Shown here: positions 1 to 8,105 of the stretch, piece by piece
How positions within the stretch are numbered: the first letter of the stretch is position 1
Layout of the letters: each line of letters opens with the position of its first letter
Assembly (NCBI GenBank): GCA_018241325.1
Contig: JAFEEB010000029.1
Coordinates: 1-35,104, forward strand
Source of the DNA: Pseudomonadota bacterium
Lineage (GTDB): Bacteria; Pseudomonadota; Gammaproteobacteria; Burkholderiales; Burkholderiaceae_C
Direction of reading: 5' to 3'
Length of the DNA: 35,104 bases
The notes under the pieces: model-generated
What the model was told of the DNA's origin: nothing
Databases searched by the model: none
Seen by the model: only the letters and a program-made list of their open reading frames with translations
Translations under genes and position numbers: made by a program

Positions 1-1
1 C

Positions 2-526
2 AAGGAAGTGTGGCTGCAGTCCGAAAACGGCCTGCTGGGCATCGGCCCCTTCCCGACCGAAAAGACCATCGACGCCGACTTGATCAACGCCGGCAAGCAG
101 ACCGTGACTACCATCCCCGGTTCGTCGATCTTCGGCAGCCACGACAGCTTTGCCATGATCCGCGGCGGCAAGATCAACCTGGCCATTCTGGGCGCCATGC
201 AGGTGAGCGAAAAGGGCGATCTGGCCAACTGGATGATCCCCGGCAAGATGGTCAAGGGCATGGGCGGCGCCATGGATCTGGTGGGCGGCGTGCCCAAGGT
301 CATCGTGCTGATGGAGCACGTGGCCAAGAAGAAGGACGGCACCACCGACCTGAAGATCCTGCCCCAGTGCACCCTGCCGCTGACCGGCGTGGGCGTGGTG
401 CACGAGATCATCACCGACCTGGGCGTGTTCGCGGTCACGCCCAAGGGCCTGAAGGTGGTCGAGCTGGCCGACGGCGTGAGCTTTGACGAAGTGCAGGGCA
501 AGACCGGCGTCACGCTGCTTCAATAA
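2..526 (+). CDS. scoB: 3-oxoacid CoA-transferase subunit B, 5'-truncated by the window edge
   Basis: This is the C-terminal three quarters of the beta subunit of a family I CoA-transferase, which moves CoA between succinyl-CoA and acetoacetate in the cytoplasm. The reading frame is already open at base 2, so the true start lies upstream and the GTG at base 8 is internal. The SENGLLG motif at the start of the visible part carries the family's catalytic glutamate (residue 8 of the fragment). The block [14 protein letters not shown] and the [14 protein letters not shown] loop are also typical. The alpha subunit should lie just upstream, outside the window. The next gene downstream is a 3-hydroxybutyrate dehydrogenase, so the pair would turn 3-hydroxybutyrate into acetoacetyl-CoA. 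The exact CoA donor is inferred from the family, not visible in the sequence. Confidence 0.9.
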   Translation, partial: KEVWLQSENGLLGIGPFPTEKTIDADLINAGKQTVTTIPGSSIFGSHDSFAMIRGGKINLAILGAMQVSEKGDLANWMIPGKMVKGMGGAMDLVGGVPKVIVLMEHVAKKKDGTTDLKILPQCTLPLTGVGVVHEIITDLGVFAVTPKGLKVVELADGVSFDEVQGKTGVTLLQ

Positions 527-551
527 GCATAGCTGCCCGCGCAGACTGGAC

Positions 552-591
552 AAGGGCGAGCTGGCAATCTGGCTCGCCCTTTCGTTTTTTT
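552..591 (+). terminator. Rho-independent terminator after the CoA-transferase gene
   Basis: A perfect 10 bp stem (AAGGGCGAGC at 552-561 pairing with GCTCGCCCTT at 572-581) encloses a 10-base loop and is followed by a run of seven T at 585-591. This is a textbook intrinsic terminator for transcription coming from scoB. It ends only 21 bases before the ATG of the next gene. Confidence 0.9.
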
Positions 592-612
592 GACCCCGAG
601 AGGAATCGCTTC

Positions 613-1386
613 ATGCAACTGAAAGGCAAAACCGCCCTCGTCACCGGCTCCACCAGCGGCATTGGCTTGGGCATCGCCATCGAACTGGCCAAACAGGGCG
701 CCCACATCGTGATGAACGGCTTTGGCGACGTCGAGGGGCCCAAGGCGCAGATCACCGCCCTGGGCGTGCGCGCCGAATACCACGGCGCCGACATGAGCAA
801 GCCGGCCGAGATCGAAGCCATGATGGCGTTCGCGGCCGACAAATTCGGCGGCGTGGACATCCTGGTCAACAACGCCGGCATCCAGCACGTGGCGCCGATC
901 GAGAGCTTTCCGCCCGAGAAGTGGGACGCCATCATCGCCATCAACCTCAGCTCGGCGTTTCACACCACGCGGCTGGCGATCCCCTTCATGCGCCAAAAAA
1001 ATTGGGGCCGCATCATCAACATCGCCTCGGCCCACGGACTGGTGGCGTCGGCGCAAAAGTCGGCCTACGTCGCGGCCAAGCACGGCATCGTCGGCCTGAC
1101 CAAGGTGACGGCGCTGGAGCTGGCGACCACCGGCGTGACCGCCAACGCCATCTGCCCCGGCTGGGTGCTCACGCCCCTGGTGCAAAAGCAGATCGACGCG
1201 CGCGCCGCGGCCGAGAAAATCAGCGTGGAGCAGGCCACCAAGGAGCTGCTGGGTGAGAAAGAGCCTTCGCTGCAGTTCACCACGCCCGAGCAACTGGGCG
1301 GGCTGGCGGTGTTCTTCTGCTCGCCGGCCGCCGACAACGTGCGCGGGCAGGCGTGGGCCAACGACGGGGGCTGGACGGCGCAGTAA
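613..1386 (+). CDS. bdhA: 3-hydroxybutyrate dehydrogenase (SDR family)
   Basis: A 257-residue classical short-chain dehydrogenase that oxidises 3-hydroxybutyrate to acetoacetate with NAD+ in the cytoplasm. The TGSTSGIG cofactor motif is at residues 11-18, NNAG at 86-89, and the catalytic set is N111, S139, Y152 and K156. Length and the C-terminal VRGQAWANDGGWTAQ ending match the PHB/ketone-body dehydrogenases rather than 3-oxoacyl-ACP reductases. The start is supported by GAGAGGA at 598-604, eight bases before the ATG. It follows a CoA-transferase gene that would take the acetoacetate on to acetoacetyl-CoA. The intrinsic terminator just ahead leaves little room for its own promoter. Confidence 0.92.
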   Translation: MQLKGKTALVTGSTSGIGLGIAIELAKQGAHIVMNGFGDVEGPKAQITALGVRAEYHGADMSKPAEIEAMMAFAADKFGGVDILVNNAGIQHVAPIESFPPEKWDAIIAINLSSAFHTTRLAIPFMRQKNWGRIINIASAHGLVASAQKSAYVAAKHGIVGLTKVTALELATTGVTANAICPGWVLTPLVQKQIDARAAAEKISVEQATKELLGEKEPSLQFTTPEQLGGLAVFFCSPAADNVRGQAWANDGGWTAQ

Positions 1387-1439
1387 GCGGCGATCCGAGG
1401 GCTGGGTTGGCGGCGCCGTGCCTGGCGGGACGCTGCCGG

Positions 1440-1531
1440 CCCTCACCCCAACCCTCTCCCTGCAGGGAGAGGGAGCCAAGGCCCAGCCGGCCGATCGCCC
1501 TCGCCCCTCTGGGGAGAGGGAGGGGTGAGGG
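1440..1531. repeat. Long inverted repeat with inner palindrome
   Basis: Arms at 1440-1460 and 1511-1531 are complementary at 19 of 21 positions (outer part CCCTCACCCC against GGGGTGAGGG). Inside the left half, 1452-1473 is a perfect 22 bp palindrome centred on CTGCAG. The element lies between the convergent bdhA and truC genes, encodes nothing convincing, and could fold in either transcript. It looks like a dispersed intergenic repeat. Its effect on termination is an inference because there is no T-run. Confidence 0.75.
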
Positions 1532-1570
1532 GCAGCATGCCAGGCGCGCGGACTTTCAAGGAAAACCGGC

Positions 1571-1615
1571 CGCTCACGCTTGTGCGGTGTGCGCGAGCAG
1601 CTATCAAAACGATAG
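1571..1615 (+). repeat. Dispersed GCTATCAA repeat, copy a
   Basis: The order CGCTTGT, then GTGCGCG, then CAGCTATCAAAACGATAG matches the core shared by several other sites in this window (13515-13554, 23719-23755 and inside ileS). CTATC at 1601-1605 pairs with GATAG at 1611-1615. It sits just beyond the 3' end of truC. Confidence 0.65.
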
Positions 1616-1637
1616 AAATCGACGGATTCAACCGTCT

Positions 1638-2339
1638 CTACTTGATATCGGCGCCGGCCCAGCGCGCCCACTCCGGCCCCGGCGGCGCTTGCAGGCACAA
1701 CGCCCGCCCGCTCACCGGATGCGCCAGCGCCAGCGCGCTCGCATGCAGCCACAGGCGCTGCACGCCCAGCCGCTCGGCCACGGCGCGGTTGAGCGGCCCC
1801 TTGCCATGGGTGGCGTCACCAATGATGGGGTGGGCCATGTGCTTGCAGTGGCGGCGCAGCTGGTGGCGTCGGCCGGTTTCGGGTGCCAGCTCCAGCAGCG
1901 CGCAGCGGGTGTGGGCAAAGCCGCGATCGGGCAGCGGCAGGGCGTGGCGCACCAGGGTGCGAAACGCCGTGCGGGCCGCCTGCACCTCGACCTGGCGCGA
2001 CGCGCGGGCGTCGTCGGGCAGGCGGGCCAGCGGGTGGTCGATCAGGCCCGCATCCGGCGGCCAGCCGCGCACCACGGCCAGATAGCTCTTGCGCACGGCG
2101 CTCGCCTCGAACGCACCGGCCAATGCCCGCGCGGTGGTGGCGTCCAGTGCAAACAGCAGCACGCCGCTGGTGCCCTTGTCCAGCCGGTGCGCGGGCCACA
2201 CGGGCCGGCCGATCTGATCGCGCAGCAGTTGCACGGCAAAGCGCGTCTCGCCGGCGTCCAGGCCGGTGCGGTGCATCAGCAGGCCGGCGGGCTTGTCGAT
2301 GGCGATGAGGGCCTCGTCCTGGTACAAAATCGGCAACAT
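1638..2339 (-). CDS. truC: tRNA pseudouridine(65) synthase TruC
   Basis: An RluA-family pseudouridine synthase of 233 residues, expected to isomerise U65 in certain tRNAs. The catalytic HRLDKGTSG motif carries the essential aspartate, and GRRHQLRRHCKHMAHPIIGD is the conserved C-terminal substrate-binding segment. TruC-type features are the short length with no S4 domain and the MLPILYQDE N-terminus, which parallels E. coli TruC. That parallel fixes the start at the ATG read from 2339. A TTG eight codons upstream (2363) is possible but would add residues the family lacks. The ATG overlaps the start codon of divergent yaaA on the opposite strand, so any promoter and ribosome site must lie within yaaA. 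Confidence 0.88.
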   Translation of the reverse strand: MLPILYQDEALIAIDKPAGLLMHRTGLDAGETRFAVQLLRDQIGRPVWPAHRLDKGTSGVLLFALDATTARALAGAFEASAVRKSYLAVVRGWPPDAGLIDHPLARLPDDARASRQVEVQAARTAFRTLVRHALPLPDRGFAHTRCALLELAPETGRRHQLRRHCKHMAHPIIGDATHGKGPLNRAVAERLGVQRLWLHASALALAHPVSGRALCLQAPPGPEWARWAGADIK

Positions 2340-3120
2340 GCTTTTTCTATTGTCCCCGGCCAAGGCGCTGGACTACGAAACCCCGCTGCCCCCCGGCGTG
2401 CCGCACACCGAGGCCTTGTTCAAGCAGCCCGCAGCCGAGCTGATCGCCGTGCTGCGCCAAAAGTCGCCCCAGCAGATCGCCGCGCTGATGCACCTGAGCG
2501 ACGCGCTGGCCGGCCTGAATGCGGCGCGCTACGAGGCCTTCAGCCCGCGTTTCACGGCCCGCAACTCGCGCCCGGCCGTGCTGGCCTTCAACGGCGACGT
2601 GTACGAGGGCCTGCAGGCGCGCACGCTGAGCGCGCCCCAACTCGACTGGTTGCAGCAGCACGTGTGCATCCTGAGTGGCCTGTACGGCGTGCTGCGCCCG
2701 CTGGACCGCATGCAGCCCTACCGCCTGGAGATGGGCACGCGCCTGGCCACCGAGCGCGGCAGCAACCTCTACCAGTTCTGGGGCCCGCGCATTGCCGAGT
2801 ACCTGAACCAGCGGCTGGCCGATGAAAAATCGCCCATCGTCGTCAATCTGGCCTCGCAGGAGTACTTCAAGTCCGTCGATCGCAAGGCGCTGAAGGCGCG
2901 CGTGGTCGAGTGCGTGTTCGAGGACGAGAAGGGCGGGCAGTTCAAGGTCATCAGCTTCTTCGCCAAGCGCGCGCGCGGGCTGATGGCGCGCTGGGCGGCG
3001 CAGCACCGGGCCGCCACGCCCAAGGCACTGCAGTCCTTTGACTTGGAGGGCTATGCGTTCGCGGCGGCGGCCTCCGATGTCGATCGCCTGGTCTTTCGTC
3101 GCCGCCAGGCCCAGCCATGA
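2338..3120 (+). CDS. yaaA: Peroxide stress protein YaaA
   Basis: A 260-residue YaaA/DUF328 family protein. In E. coli, YaaA limits intracellular iron and oxidative DNA damage during peroxide stress, and a related structure shows DNA binding. The N-terminus MLFLLSPAKALDYE, the blocks NAARYEAF, LSGLYGVLRPLD, MQPYRLEMG and NLASQEYFKSV, and KVISFFAKRARGLM are diagnostic. The start at 2338 is chosen by alignment to the family; an upstream ATG at 2266 would add 24 residues that are just the antisense of truC. It heads a run of four genes joined by ATGA overlaps, so its translation is probably coupled to the oxygenase gene that follows. Confidence 0.93.
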   Translation: MLFLLSPAKALDYETPLPPGVPHTEALFKQPAAELIAVLRQKSPQQIAALMHLSDALAGLNAARYEAFSPRFTARNSRPAVLAFNGDVYEGLQARTLSAPQLDWLQQHVCILSGLYGVLRPLDRMQPYRLEMGTRLATERGSNLYQFWGPRIAEYLNQRLADEKSPIVVNLASQEYFKSVDRKALKARVVECVFEDEKGGQFKVISFFAKRARGLMARWAAQHRAATPKALQSFDLEGYAFAAAASDVDRLVFRRRQAQP

Positions 3121-3965
3121 CGCAAGCCATCACCCCCGACTTGCGCCGCTGGATCGTCGCGCAGGTGCAGGCCGGCCAGGACGCCGACGCCGTGCTCCAG
3201 TCCATGAAGACCTCGGGCTGGGACGAGGACGTCGCCATTGAGGCCATGGAAACCACGCTGCGCGAGCACCTTCAGGCGCAGGCCCACGCGCGCCAGCTGC
3301 CGCCCGGCGTGCCGGTGCCCGAGCCATCGATGGGCGAGGCGCCGCTGTACCTGGACGCAGGCGACCGGCGCGTGACCGTGCTCGCGGCCATGACCGCGCC
3401 GCGCATCGTGGTGTTGGGCGGCCTGCTGACGGACGCCGAATGCGACGCGCTGATGGACGCCGCGCGCCCGCGCCTGAGCCGCTCGCTCACCGTGGCCACG
3501 GCCACGGGCGGCCAGGAGGTCAACGCCGACCGCACCAGCCAGGGCATGTTTTTCGAGCGCGGCGAAAGCGAGCTGACGGCCCGCATCGAGGCGCGCATTG
3601 CCCGATTGCTGAACTGGCCGGTGGCAAACGGCGAGGGCCTGCAGGTGCTGCGCTACGGGCCCGGCACCGAGTACAAGCCGCACTACGACTACTTCGACCC
3701 CGAACAGCCCGGCACGCCGACGCTGCTGGCGCGCGGCGGCCAGCGCGTGGGCACGCTGGTCATGTACCTGAACGAGCCCGAAAAAGGCGGCGCCACCACC
3801 TTTCCCGATGTGGGCCTGTCGGTGGCGCCCAAGCGCGGCAACGCCGTGTTCTTCAGCTACGAGCGGGCGCACCCCGGCACCCGCACCCTGCACGGCGGCG
3901 CGCCGGTGCTGGCGGGCGAAAAATGGATCGCCACCAAGTGGCTGCGCGAAGGGGAATTTCGATGA
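3117..3965 (+). CDS. 2OG-Fe(II) oxygenase, prolyl 4-hydroxylase alpha-subunit type
   Basis: A 282-residue P4Hc-fold dioxygenase that should couple 2-oxoglutarate decarboxylation to hydroxylation of a peptide or protein. The iron ligands read as H189 and D191 (in YKPHYDYFDP) and H259, with K269 as the 2-oxoglutarate anchor. VLRYGPG and GGATTFPDVG are typical of bacterial P4H-like enzymes. Residues 1-55 form a separate helical extension (VLQSMKTSGWDEDVAIEAMETTL) that loosely resembles a UBA-type three-helix domain; that likeness is an inference. The start codon overlaps the yaaA stop (ATGA at 3117-3120), and its stop overlaps the next gene in the same way. The substrate is unknown. Confidence 0.85.
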   Translation: MTQAITPDLRRWIVAQVQAGQDADAVLQSMKTSGWDEDVAIEAMETTLREHLQAQAHARQLPPGVPVPEPSMGEAPLYLDAGDRRVTVLAAMTAPRIVVLGGLLTDAECDALMDAARPRLSRSLTVATATGGQEVNADRTSQGMFFERGESELTARIEARIARLLNWPVANGEGLQVLRYGPGTEYKPHYDYFDPEQPGTPTLLARGGQRVGTLVMYLNEPEKGGATTFPDVGLSVAPKRGNAVFFSYERAHPGTRTLHGGAPVLAGEKWIATKWLREGEFR

Positions 3966-4855
3966 AAGTCAAGGCCAGCGGGGTCGAGATCGAGGTGCAG
4001 GACACCGGCGGCGCCGGCCCGGCCGTGCTGCTGGTGATGGGCCTGGGCATGCAGCTCATCGCCTGGCCCGATGCGCTGGTGCAGGCGCTGGCGGCGGCCG
4101 GCTACCGCGTGATCCGCCACGACAACCGCGACGCCGGCCTGTCGCAGGGCTTTGACGAGCTGGGCACGCCCAGCCTGGTGCTGGCCCTGCTGCGCCAAAA
4201 GCTCGGCCTGCGCCTGCGCCCCCCGTACACGCTGGGCGAGATGGCGCAGGACGCGCTGGGCGTGCTCGACGCGCTGGGCGTGCGGCAGGCGCACGTGGTT
4301 GGTGCCAGCATGGGCGGCATGATCGCGCAGCGCATGGCGCTGGCTGCGCCCGAGCGGCTGCTGTCGCTGACCAGCATCATGAGCACCAGCGGCGCGCGCG
4401 GCCTGCCCGGGCCCACGCCCGAGGTGCAGCGCGTCCTGCTCTCGCGCCCGCGCGATGCGCAGGGCATGCGGGAGCGCTCGGTGCGCCTGTTTCGCCTGAT
4501 TGGCGGCAGCGGCTTTGCAACGCCCGAGGCCGACTTGCGCACCCGCGTGACCGCCGCCATGGCACGCGCCACGCGGCCGCTGGGCGTGCAGCGCCAGCTG
4601 CTGGCCATCCTGGCCGACATCACCCGCGCCGAACAACTCGCGCGCATCGCCACGCCCACCCTGGTCATCCATGGCGGCGACGACACGCTGGTGCCCCTGG
4701 CCGCCGGGCAGGACACGGCGCGGCGCATTCCCGGCGCGCGCCTGGCCGTCATCGATGGCATGGGGCATGATCTGCCGCCCGGCGTGGTCGATCGCGTGCT
4801 GGCGCCGCTGCTGCCGCACCTGGCCGCGCATTCCTTGCAAGCCCCGCTTTCATGA
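3962..4855 (+). CDS. Alpha/beta hydrolase
   Basis: A 297-residue alpha/beta-hydrolase fold protein. The nucleophile elbow GASMGG places the serine at residue 116. The acid is probably the aspartate in HGGDDTLVP, and the base is the histidine in [10 protein letters not shown]. The N-terminal [15 protein letters not shown] forms the oxyanion-hole strand. There is no signal peptide, so it is cytoplasmic. It resembles the TAP/esterase-like hydrolases that often accompany modification enzymes, but its substrate cannot be told. It is embedded in an overlapping run: ATGA joins it to the oxygenase gene upstream (3962-3965) and to queF downstream (4852-4855), which suggests translational coupling. Confidence 0.85.
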   Translation: MKVKASGVEIEVQDTGGAGPAVLLVMGLGMQLIAWPDALVQALAAAGYRVIRHDNRDAGLSQGFDELGTPSLVLALLRQKLGLRLRPPYTLGEMAQDALGVLDALGVRQAHVVGASMGGMIAQRMALAAPERLLSLTSIMSTSGARGLPGPTPEVQRVLLSRPRDAQGMRERSVRLFRLIGGSGFATPEADLRTRVTAAMARATRPLGVQRQLLAILADITRAEQLARIATPTLVIHGGDDTLVPLAAGQDTARRIPGARLAVIDGMGHDLPPGVVDRVLAPLLPHLAAHSLQAPLS

Positions 4856-5721
4856 ACCATCCGCCATTTCCCCTGTCCGGCACCGTCGAGGGCAGCGCCC
4901 TGGGGCGCGCCACGGCCTATGTCGATCGATACGACAGCGCGCTGCTGTACCCCATCGCCCGCGCGCCGCAGCGCCAGCGCCTGGGCATCGCGGGCCAGCC
5001 GCGCTTCTTCGGCGCCGACTGGTGGACCGCCTACGAGCTGTCCTGGCTGAACGCGCGCGGCAAGCCGCAACTGGCCATCGCCCACATCCTGGTGCCCTGC
5101 GAGAGCACGCACATCGTCGAAAGCAAGTCCTTCAAGCTGTACCTGAACAGCTTCAACGGCACGGTGTTTGCCGACGCCGCCGAGGTGCGCGCGCGCGTCG
5201 AGGCCGACGTGAGCGCGGCGGTGTGGGCCGGCGATGCGGTGCGCGCGCGCGTGGCGGTGCGCCTGATCGACCCCGATGACTTCGACCGCGAGCCGATCCA
5301 TGAAATGGACGGCGTCAACCTCGATCGTCTGGACCTGGAGTGCACACACAGCGAGCCCGCGCCCGAGCTGCTCACGGCCGCGCTGGACGAGCAGCCGGTC
5401 GAGGAGACGCTCACCAGCCGCCTGCTCAAGAGCAACTGCCCCGTCACCGGCCAGCCCGACTGGGGCAGCGTGCAGATTCGTTACGCCGGCCCGCAGATCG
5501 ACCAGGCGGGCCTGCTGCGCTACATCATCAGCTTTCGCCGCCACAACGACTTTCACGAGCACTGCGTCGAGCGCATGTTCATGGACATCTGGCAGCGCTG
5601 CCAGCCCACGCAGCTGACGGTGTACGCGCGCTACACGCGCCGCGGCGGGCTGGACATCAACCCCTGGCGCACCAGCCATCCGGGCGCGCTGCCAAAAAAC
5701 GTGCGAACCGCAAGACAATGA
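4852..5721 (+). CDS. queF: NADPH-dependent 7-cyano-7-deazaguanine reductase QueF
   Basis: A 289-residue two-domain (E. coli type) QueF, which reduces the nitrile preQ0 to preQ1 in queuosine biosynthesis. The [12 protein letters not shown] motif (90-101) is the NADPH-binding signature. The catalytic cysteine is C196 in [16 protein letters not shown], with D203 as the proton donor. H235-E236 in the FHEHC segment bind the substrate. The length agrees with the long form of the family. The start overlaps the hydrolase stop by four bases. The stop at 5719-5721 is followed at once by a dispersed repeat. With truC it makes two tRNA-modification genes in this stretch. Confidence 0.95.
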   Translation: MNHPPFPLSGTVEGSALGRATAYVDRYDSALLYPIARAPQRQRLGIAGQPRFFGADWWTAYELSWLNARGKPQLAIAHILVPCESTHIVESKSFKLYLNSFNGTVFADAAEVRARVEADVSAAVWAGDAVRARVAVRLIDPDDFDREPIHEMDGVNLDRLDLECTHSEPAPELLTAALDEQPVEETLTSRLLKSNCPVTGQPDWGSVQIRYAGPQIDQAGLLRYIISFRRHNDFHEHCVERMFMDIWQRCQPTQLTVYARYTRRGGLDINPWRTSHPGALPKNVRTARQ

Positions 5722-5842
5722 CCCACCCCCAGTCTCCACACGCTGCGCGTTGTTGCGCCCACCCCCTGAAGGGGGCATCGCCTGTGACCGGGGAAACCCC
5801 GGCCACGGCGATCGCTTGCATGGCTTGCTCCGCAGCCTCTTG
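5722..5842 (+). repeat. Hairpin-rich dispersed repeat, copy 1
   Basis: It begins directly after the queF stop with CCCCCAGTCTCCACACGCTG. It contains a CCCCC/GGGGG hairpin (about 5760-5775), the hairpin CCGGGGAAACCCCGG and a GCGATCGC octamer, and ends near TGCTCCGCAGCC. The same series occurs at 16013-16336 (split by an insert) and 34493-34660. This copy diverges from the other two after about 5842, where they continue into GCGTTTCATCG. It separates queF from glmM and encodes nothing convincing. Confidence 0.88.
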
Positions 5843-5872
5843 ATTGGCTCCAGCCCATTCGGATTCATCACC

Positions 5873-7216
5873 ATGACACGACGCTATTTCGGCACCGACG
5901 GCATCCGCGGCACCGTGGGGCAGGAGCCCATTACCCCCGACTTCGCCTTGCGCCTGGGCCACGCGGTGGGCCGCGTGCTGAAAGAGCGCGACGCCAACCC
6001 GCTGGTGCTGATCGGCAAGGACACGCGCATCTCGGGCTACATGCTGGAGAGCGCGCTCGAGTCGGGCCTGATCTCCGCCGGCGCCGGCGTGATGCTGCTC
6101 GGCCCCGTGCCGACGCCGGCAGTGGCCTACCTCACGCGGGCGCAGCGCGCGCAGCTGGGCGTGGTCATCAGCGCCAGCCACAACGCCTATCCCGACAACG
6201 GCATCAAGTTCTTCAACGCGCAGGGCGCCAAGCTGCCCGACGCCTGGGAGCACGAGGTCGAGGCCGCGCTGGACCAGGCGCCGCAGTGGGTGGACTCGGC
6301 CGGCCTGGGCCGCGCGCGCCGGCTGGACGATGCCGCCGGCCGCTACATCGAGTTCTGCAAGAGCACCTTCAGCCATGCGCTCAGCCTGCGCGGTCTGAAG
6401 ATCGTGGTGGACGCGGCGCACGGCGCGGCCTACCAGATCGCGCCCATGGTGTTTCACGAGCTGGGCGCCGAGGTGACGGCCATCGGCTGCACGCCCGACG
6501 GCCTGAACATCAACGACGGCGTGGGCGCCACCCACCCCGAGGCCCTGGTGCGCGCGGTGCGCGCCAATCATGCGGACTACGGCATCGCGCTGGACGGCGA
6601 CGCCGACCGCCTGCAGATGGTGGACGCCCACGGCCGCCTGTTCAACGGCGACGAGCTGCTGTACGTGCTGGCCATGGACCGGCTGGCGCGCGCGGGCGTG
6701 GCGCGCGAGGCGGGCCTGACCGGCGTGGTCGGCACCCTGATGACCAACCTGGCGGTCGAGCAGGCGCTGCGCGGGCGAGGCTTCGACTTCGTGCGCGCCA
6801 AGGTGGGCGACCGCTACGTGCTGGAGGAGCTGAACCAGCGCCGCTGGCTGCTGGGCGGCGAGGGCTCGGGCCATCTGCTGATGCTGGACAAGCACACCAC
6901 GGGCGACGGCCTGATCTCGGCCCTGCAGGTGCTGCAAGCCTGCGTGCAGCAGCAGCGCAGCCTGGCCGAGCTGCTGGCCGAGGTGAGCCTGTGCCCGCAG
7001 GTGCTGATCAACGTGCGCACCGCCCCCGGCGCCGACTGGCAGACCAATGCGCGCCTGCAGGCCGAGACCGCCGCGGTGCAGGACGAGCTGGGCGAAGGCG
7101 GACGCGTGCTGATCCGCGCCAGCGGCACCGAGCCGCTGCTGCGCGTGATGGTGGAGGCGGGGGATGCGGCGCAGGCCCGGCGCTGCGCCGAACGCCTGGC
7201 GGCCTCCGTGGCCTGA
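5873..7216 (+). CDS. glmM: Phosphoglucosamine mutase GlmM
   Basis: A 447-residue alpha-D-phosphohexomutase that converts glucosamine-6-phosphate to glucosamine-1-phosphate for UDP-GlcNAc, peptidoglycan and LPS synthesis. The family start [11 protein letters not shown] sets the initiation codon at 5873; a longer frame exists upstream but runs through the repeat. The phosphoserine is S102 in [16 protein letters not shown]. The metal loop DGDADR has D241, D243 and D245. [14 protein letters not shown] near the C-terminus binds the substrate phosphate. In many proteobacteria glmM follows folP/ftsH; here it follows queF and a repeat, so it may have its own promoter, though none is obvious. Confidence 0.96.
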   Translation: MTRRYFGTDGIRGTVGQEPITPDFALRLGHAVGRVLKERDANPLVLIGKDTRISGYMLESALESGLISAGAGVMLLGPVPTPAVAYLTRAQRAQLGVVISASHNAYPDNGIKFFNAQGAKLPDAWEHEVEAALDQAPQWVDSAGLGRARRLDDAAGRYIEFCKSTFSHALSLRGLKIVVDAAHGAAYQIAPMVFHELGAEVTAIGCTPDGLNINDGVGATHPEALVRAVRANHADYGIALDGDADRLQMVDAHGRLFNGDELLYVLAMDRLARAGVAREAGLTGVVGTLMTNLAVEQALRGRGFDFVRAKVGDRYVLEELNQRRWLLGGEGSGHLLMLDKHTTGDGLISALQVLQACVQQQRSLAELLAEVSLCPQVLINVRTAPGADWQTNARLQAETAAVQDELGEGGRVLIRASGTEPLLRVMVEAGDAAQARRCAERLAASVA

Positions 7217-7227
7217 CCTGGCATGGC

Positions 7228-7316
7228 TGAACAGAACACGCAGACGCGAAGACACCGAGAAAAGTGGCGCTGTTGCCGTGTTTTTTCGTGCCTCTGAGCC
7301 TCCGTGTCCTGTTCGA
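7228..7316. repeat. Imperfect fold-back repeat downstream of glmM
   Basis: The left arm (TGAACAGAACACGCAGACGC, 7228-7247) is an imperfect inverted copy of the right arm ending CCGTGTCCTGTTCG (7302-7315). The middle carries GTGTTTTTTCGTG. It looks like an interspersed palindromic element and may also terminate glmM transcription through the hairpin and T-run; that role is inferred. Confidence 0.6.
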
Positions 7317-7349
7317 TTTTCCGCATCGCAGTGATACGCTCGCCCGATC

Positions 7350-8105
7350 GTGAAATCCCGTGCCCGTGCATTCAGCGAAGTCAACCTGTCGGAGTGGGAC
7401 GGCGTGCGCCATTTGCACCTGGGCAGCGAATGGGTGCAGGGCTCGATGCGCATCGACGCGCCGTTCGAGCTGGAGCTGGAGTACGTGCAGCGCATGATGG
7501 CCTGGCTGCTGTTCGTGCCGCCCGCATCCGTGGCCGGGCGCCACGCCATGCAACTGGGCCTGGGCGCCGGCGCCATCACCAAGTACTGCTACAAGAGGCT
7601 GCGCATGACCTGCACGGCCATCGAGATCAACCCGCGCGTGGCCGACGTGTGCCGCGCGTGGCTCAAGCTGCCGCCCGACGACGCACGCCTGCGCGTGGTG
7701 ATTGCCGATGCGGCGCAGGAGATTCGGCGCGATGAATGGCTGGGCACGGTGGACGCGCTGGCGGTGGACCTGTATGACGACGAGGCCGCTGCGCCCGTGC
7801 TCGACAGCGCCGATTTTTATGCCGACTGTCGCCGCCTGCTGACCGAGGACGGCTGCATGACGGTGAACCTGTTTGGCCGCAGCGCCCACTTCGAGCGCAG
7901 CCTGGCGCGCATCGCCCAGGCCTTCGGCGCGCGCGCCGTGTGGGCCTTCAAGCCCACGCGCGAAGGCAATGCGGTGGTGCTGGCGCAGCGCACACCCACG
8001 CGCCCCAAGCGCGCGGCGCTGCATGCGCAGGCCGAGGCCATCGAAGCGCGCTGGGGCTTGCCGGCCGGCAAATGGCTGCGCGTCTTCAAGGCGATCGAAA
8101 AATGA
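7350..8105 (+). CDS. Spermidine-synthase-like methyltransferase-fold protein
   Basis: A 251-residue protein with the Rossmann core of the spermidine synthase family. QLGLGAGAITKYCYK (about residues 67-81) is the SAM/dcSAM glycine loop, IEINPRVADVCRAWL the acidic ribose-binding strand, and VDLYDDEAAAPVLDSADFY the catalytic-loop region. It lacks the N-terminal beta domain and the exact GGGDGG motif of true SpeE, so polyamine synthesis is not assured. Such short relatives are common and largely unassigned. The start is GTG at 7350 with no clear ribosome site. The stop overlaps the ATG of the ATPase gene downstream (ATGA at 8102-8105). Confidence 0.75.
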   Translation: MKSRARAFSEVNLSEWDGVRHLHLGSEWVQGSMRIDAPFELELEYVQRMMAWLLFVPPASVAGRHAMQLGLGAGAITKYCYKRLRMTCTAIEINPRVADVCRAWLKLPPDDARLRVVIADAAQEIRRDEWLGTVDALAVDLYDDEAAAPVLDSADFYADCRRLLTEDGCMTVNLFGRSAHFERSLARIAQAFGARAVWAFKPTREGNAVVLAQRTPTRPKRAALHAQAEAIEARWGLPAGKWLRVFKAIEK

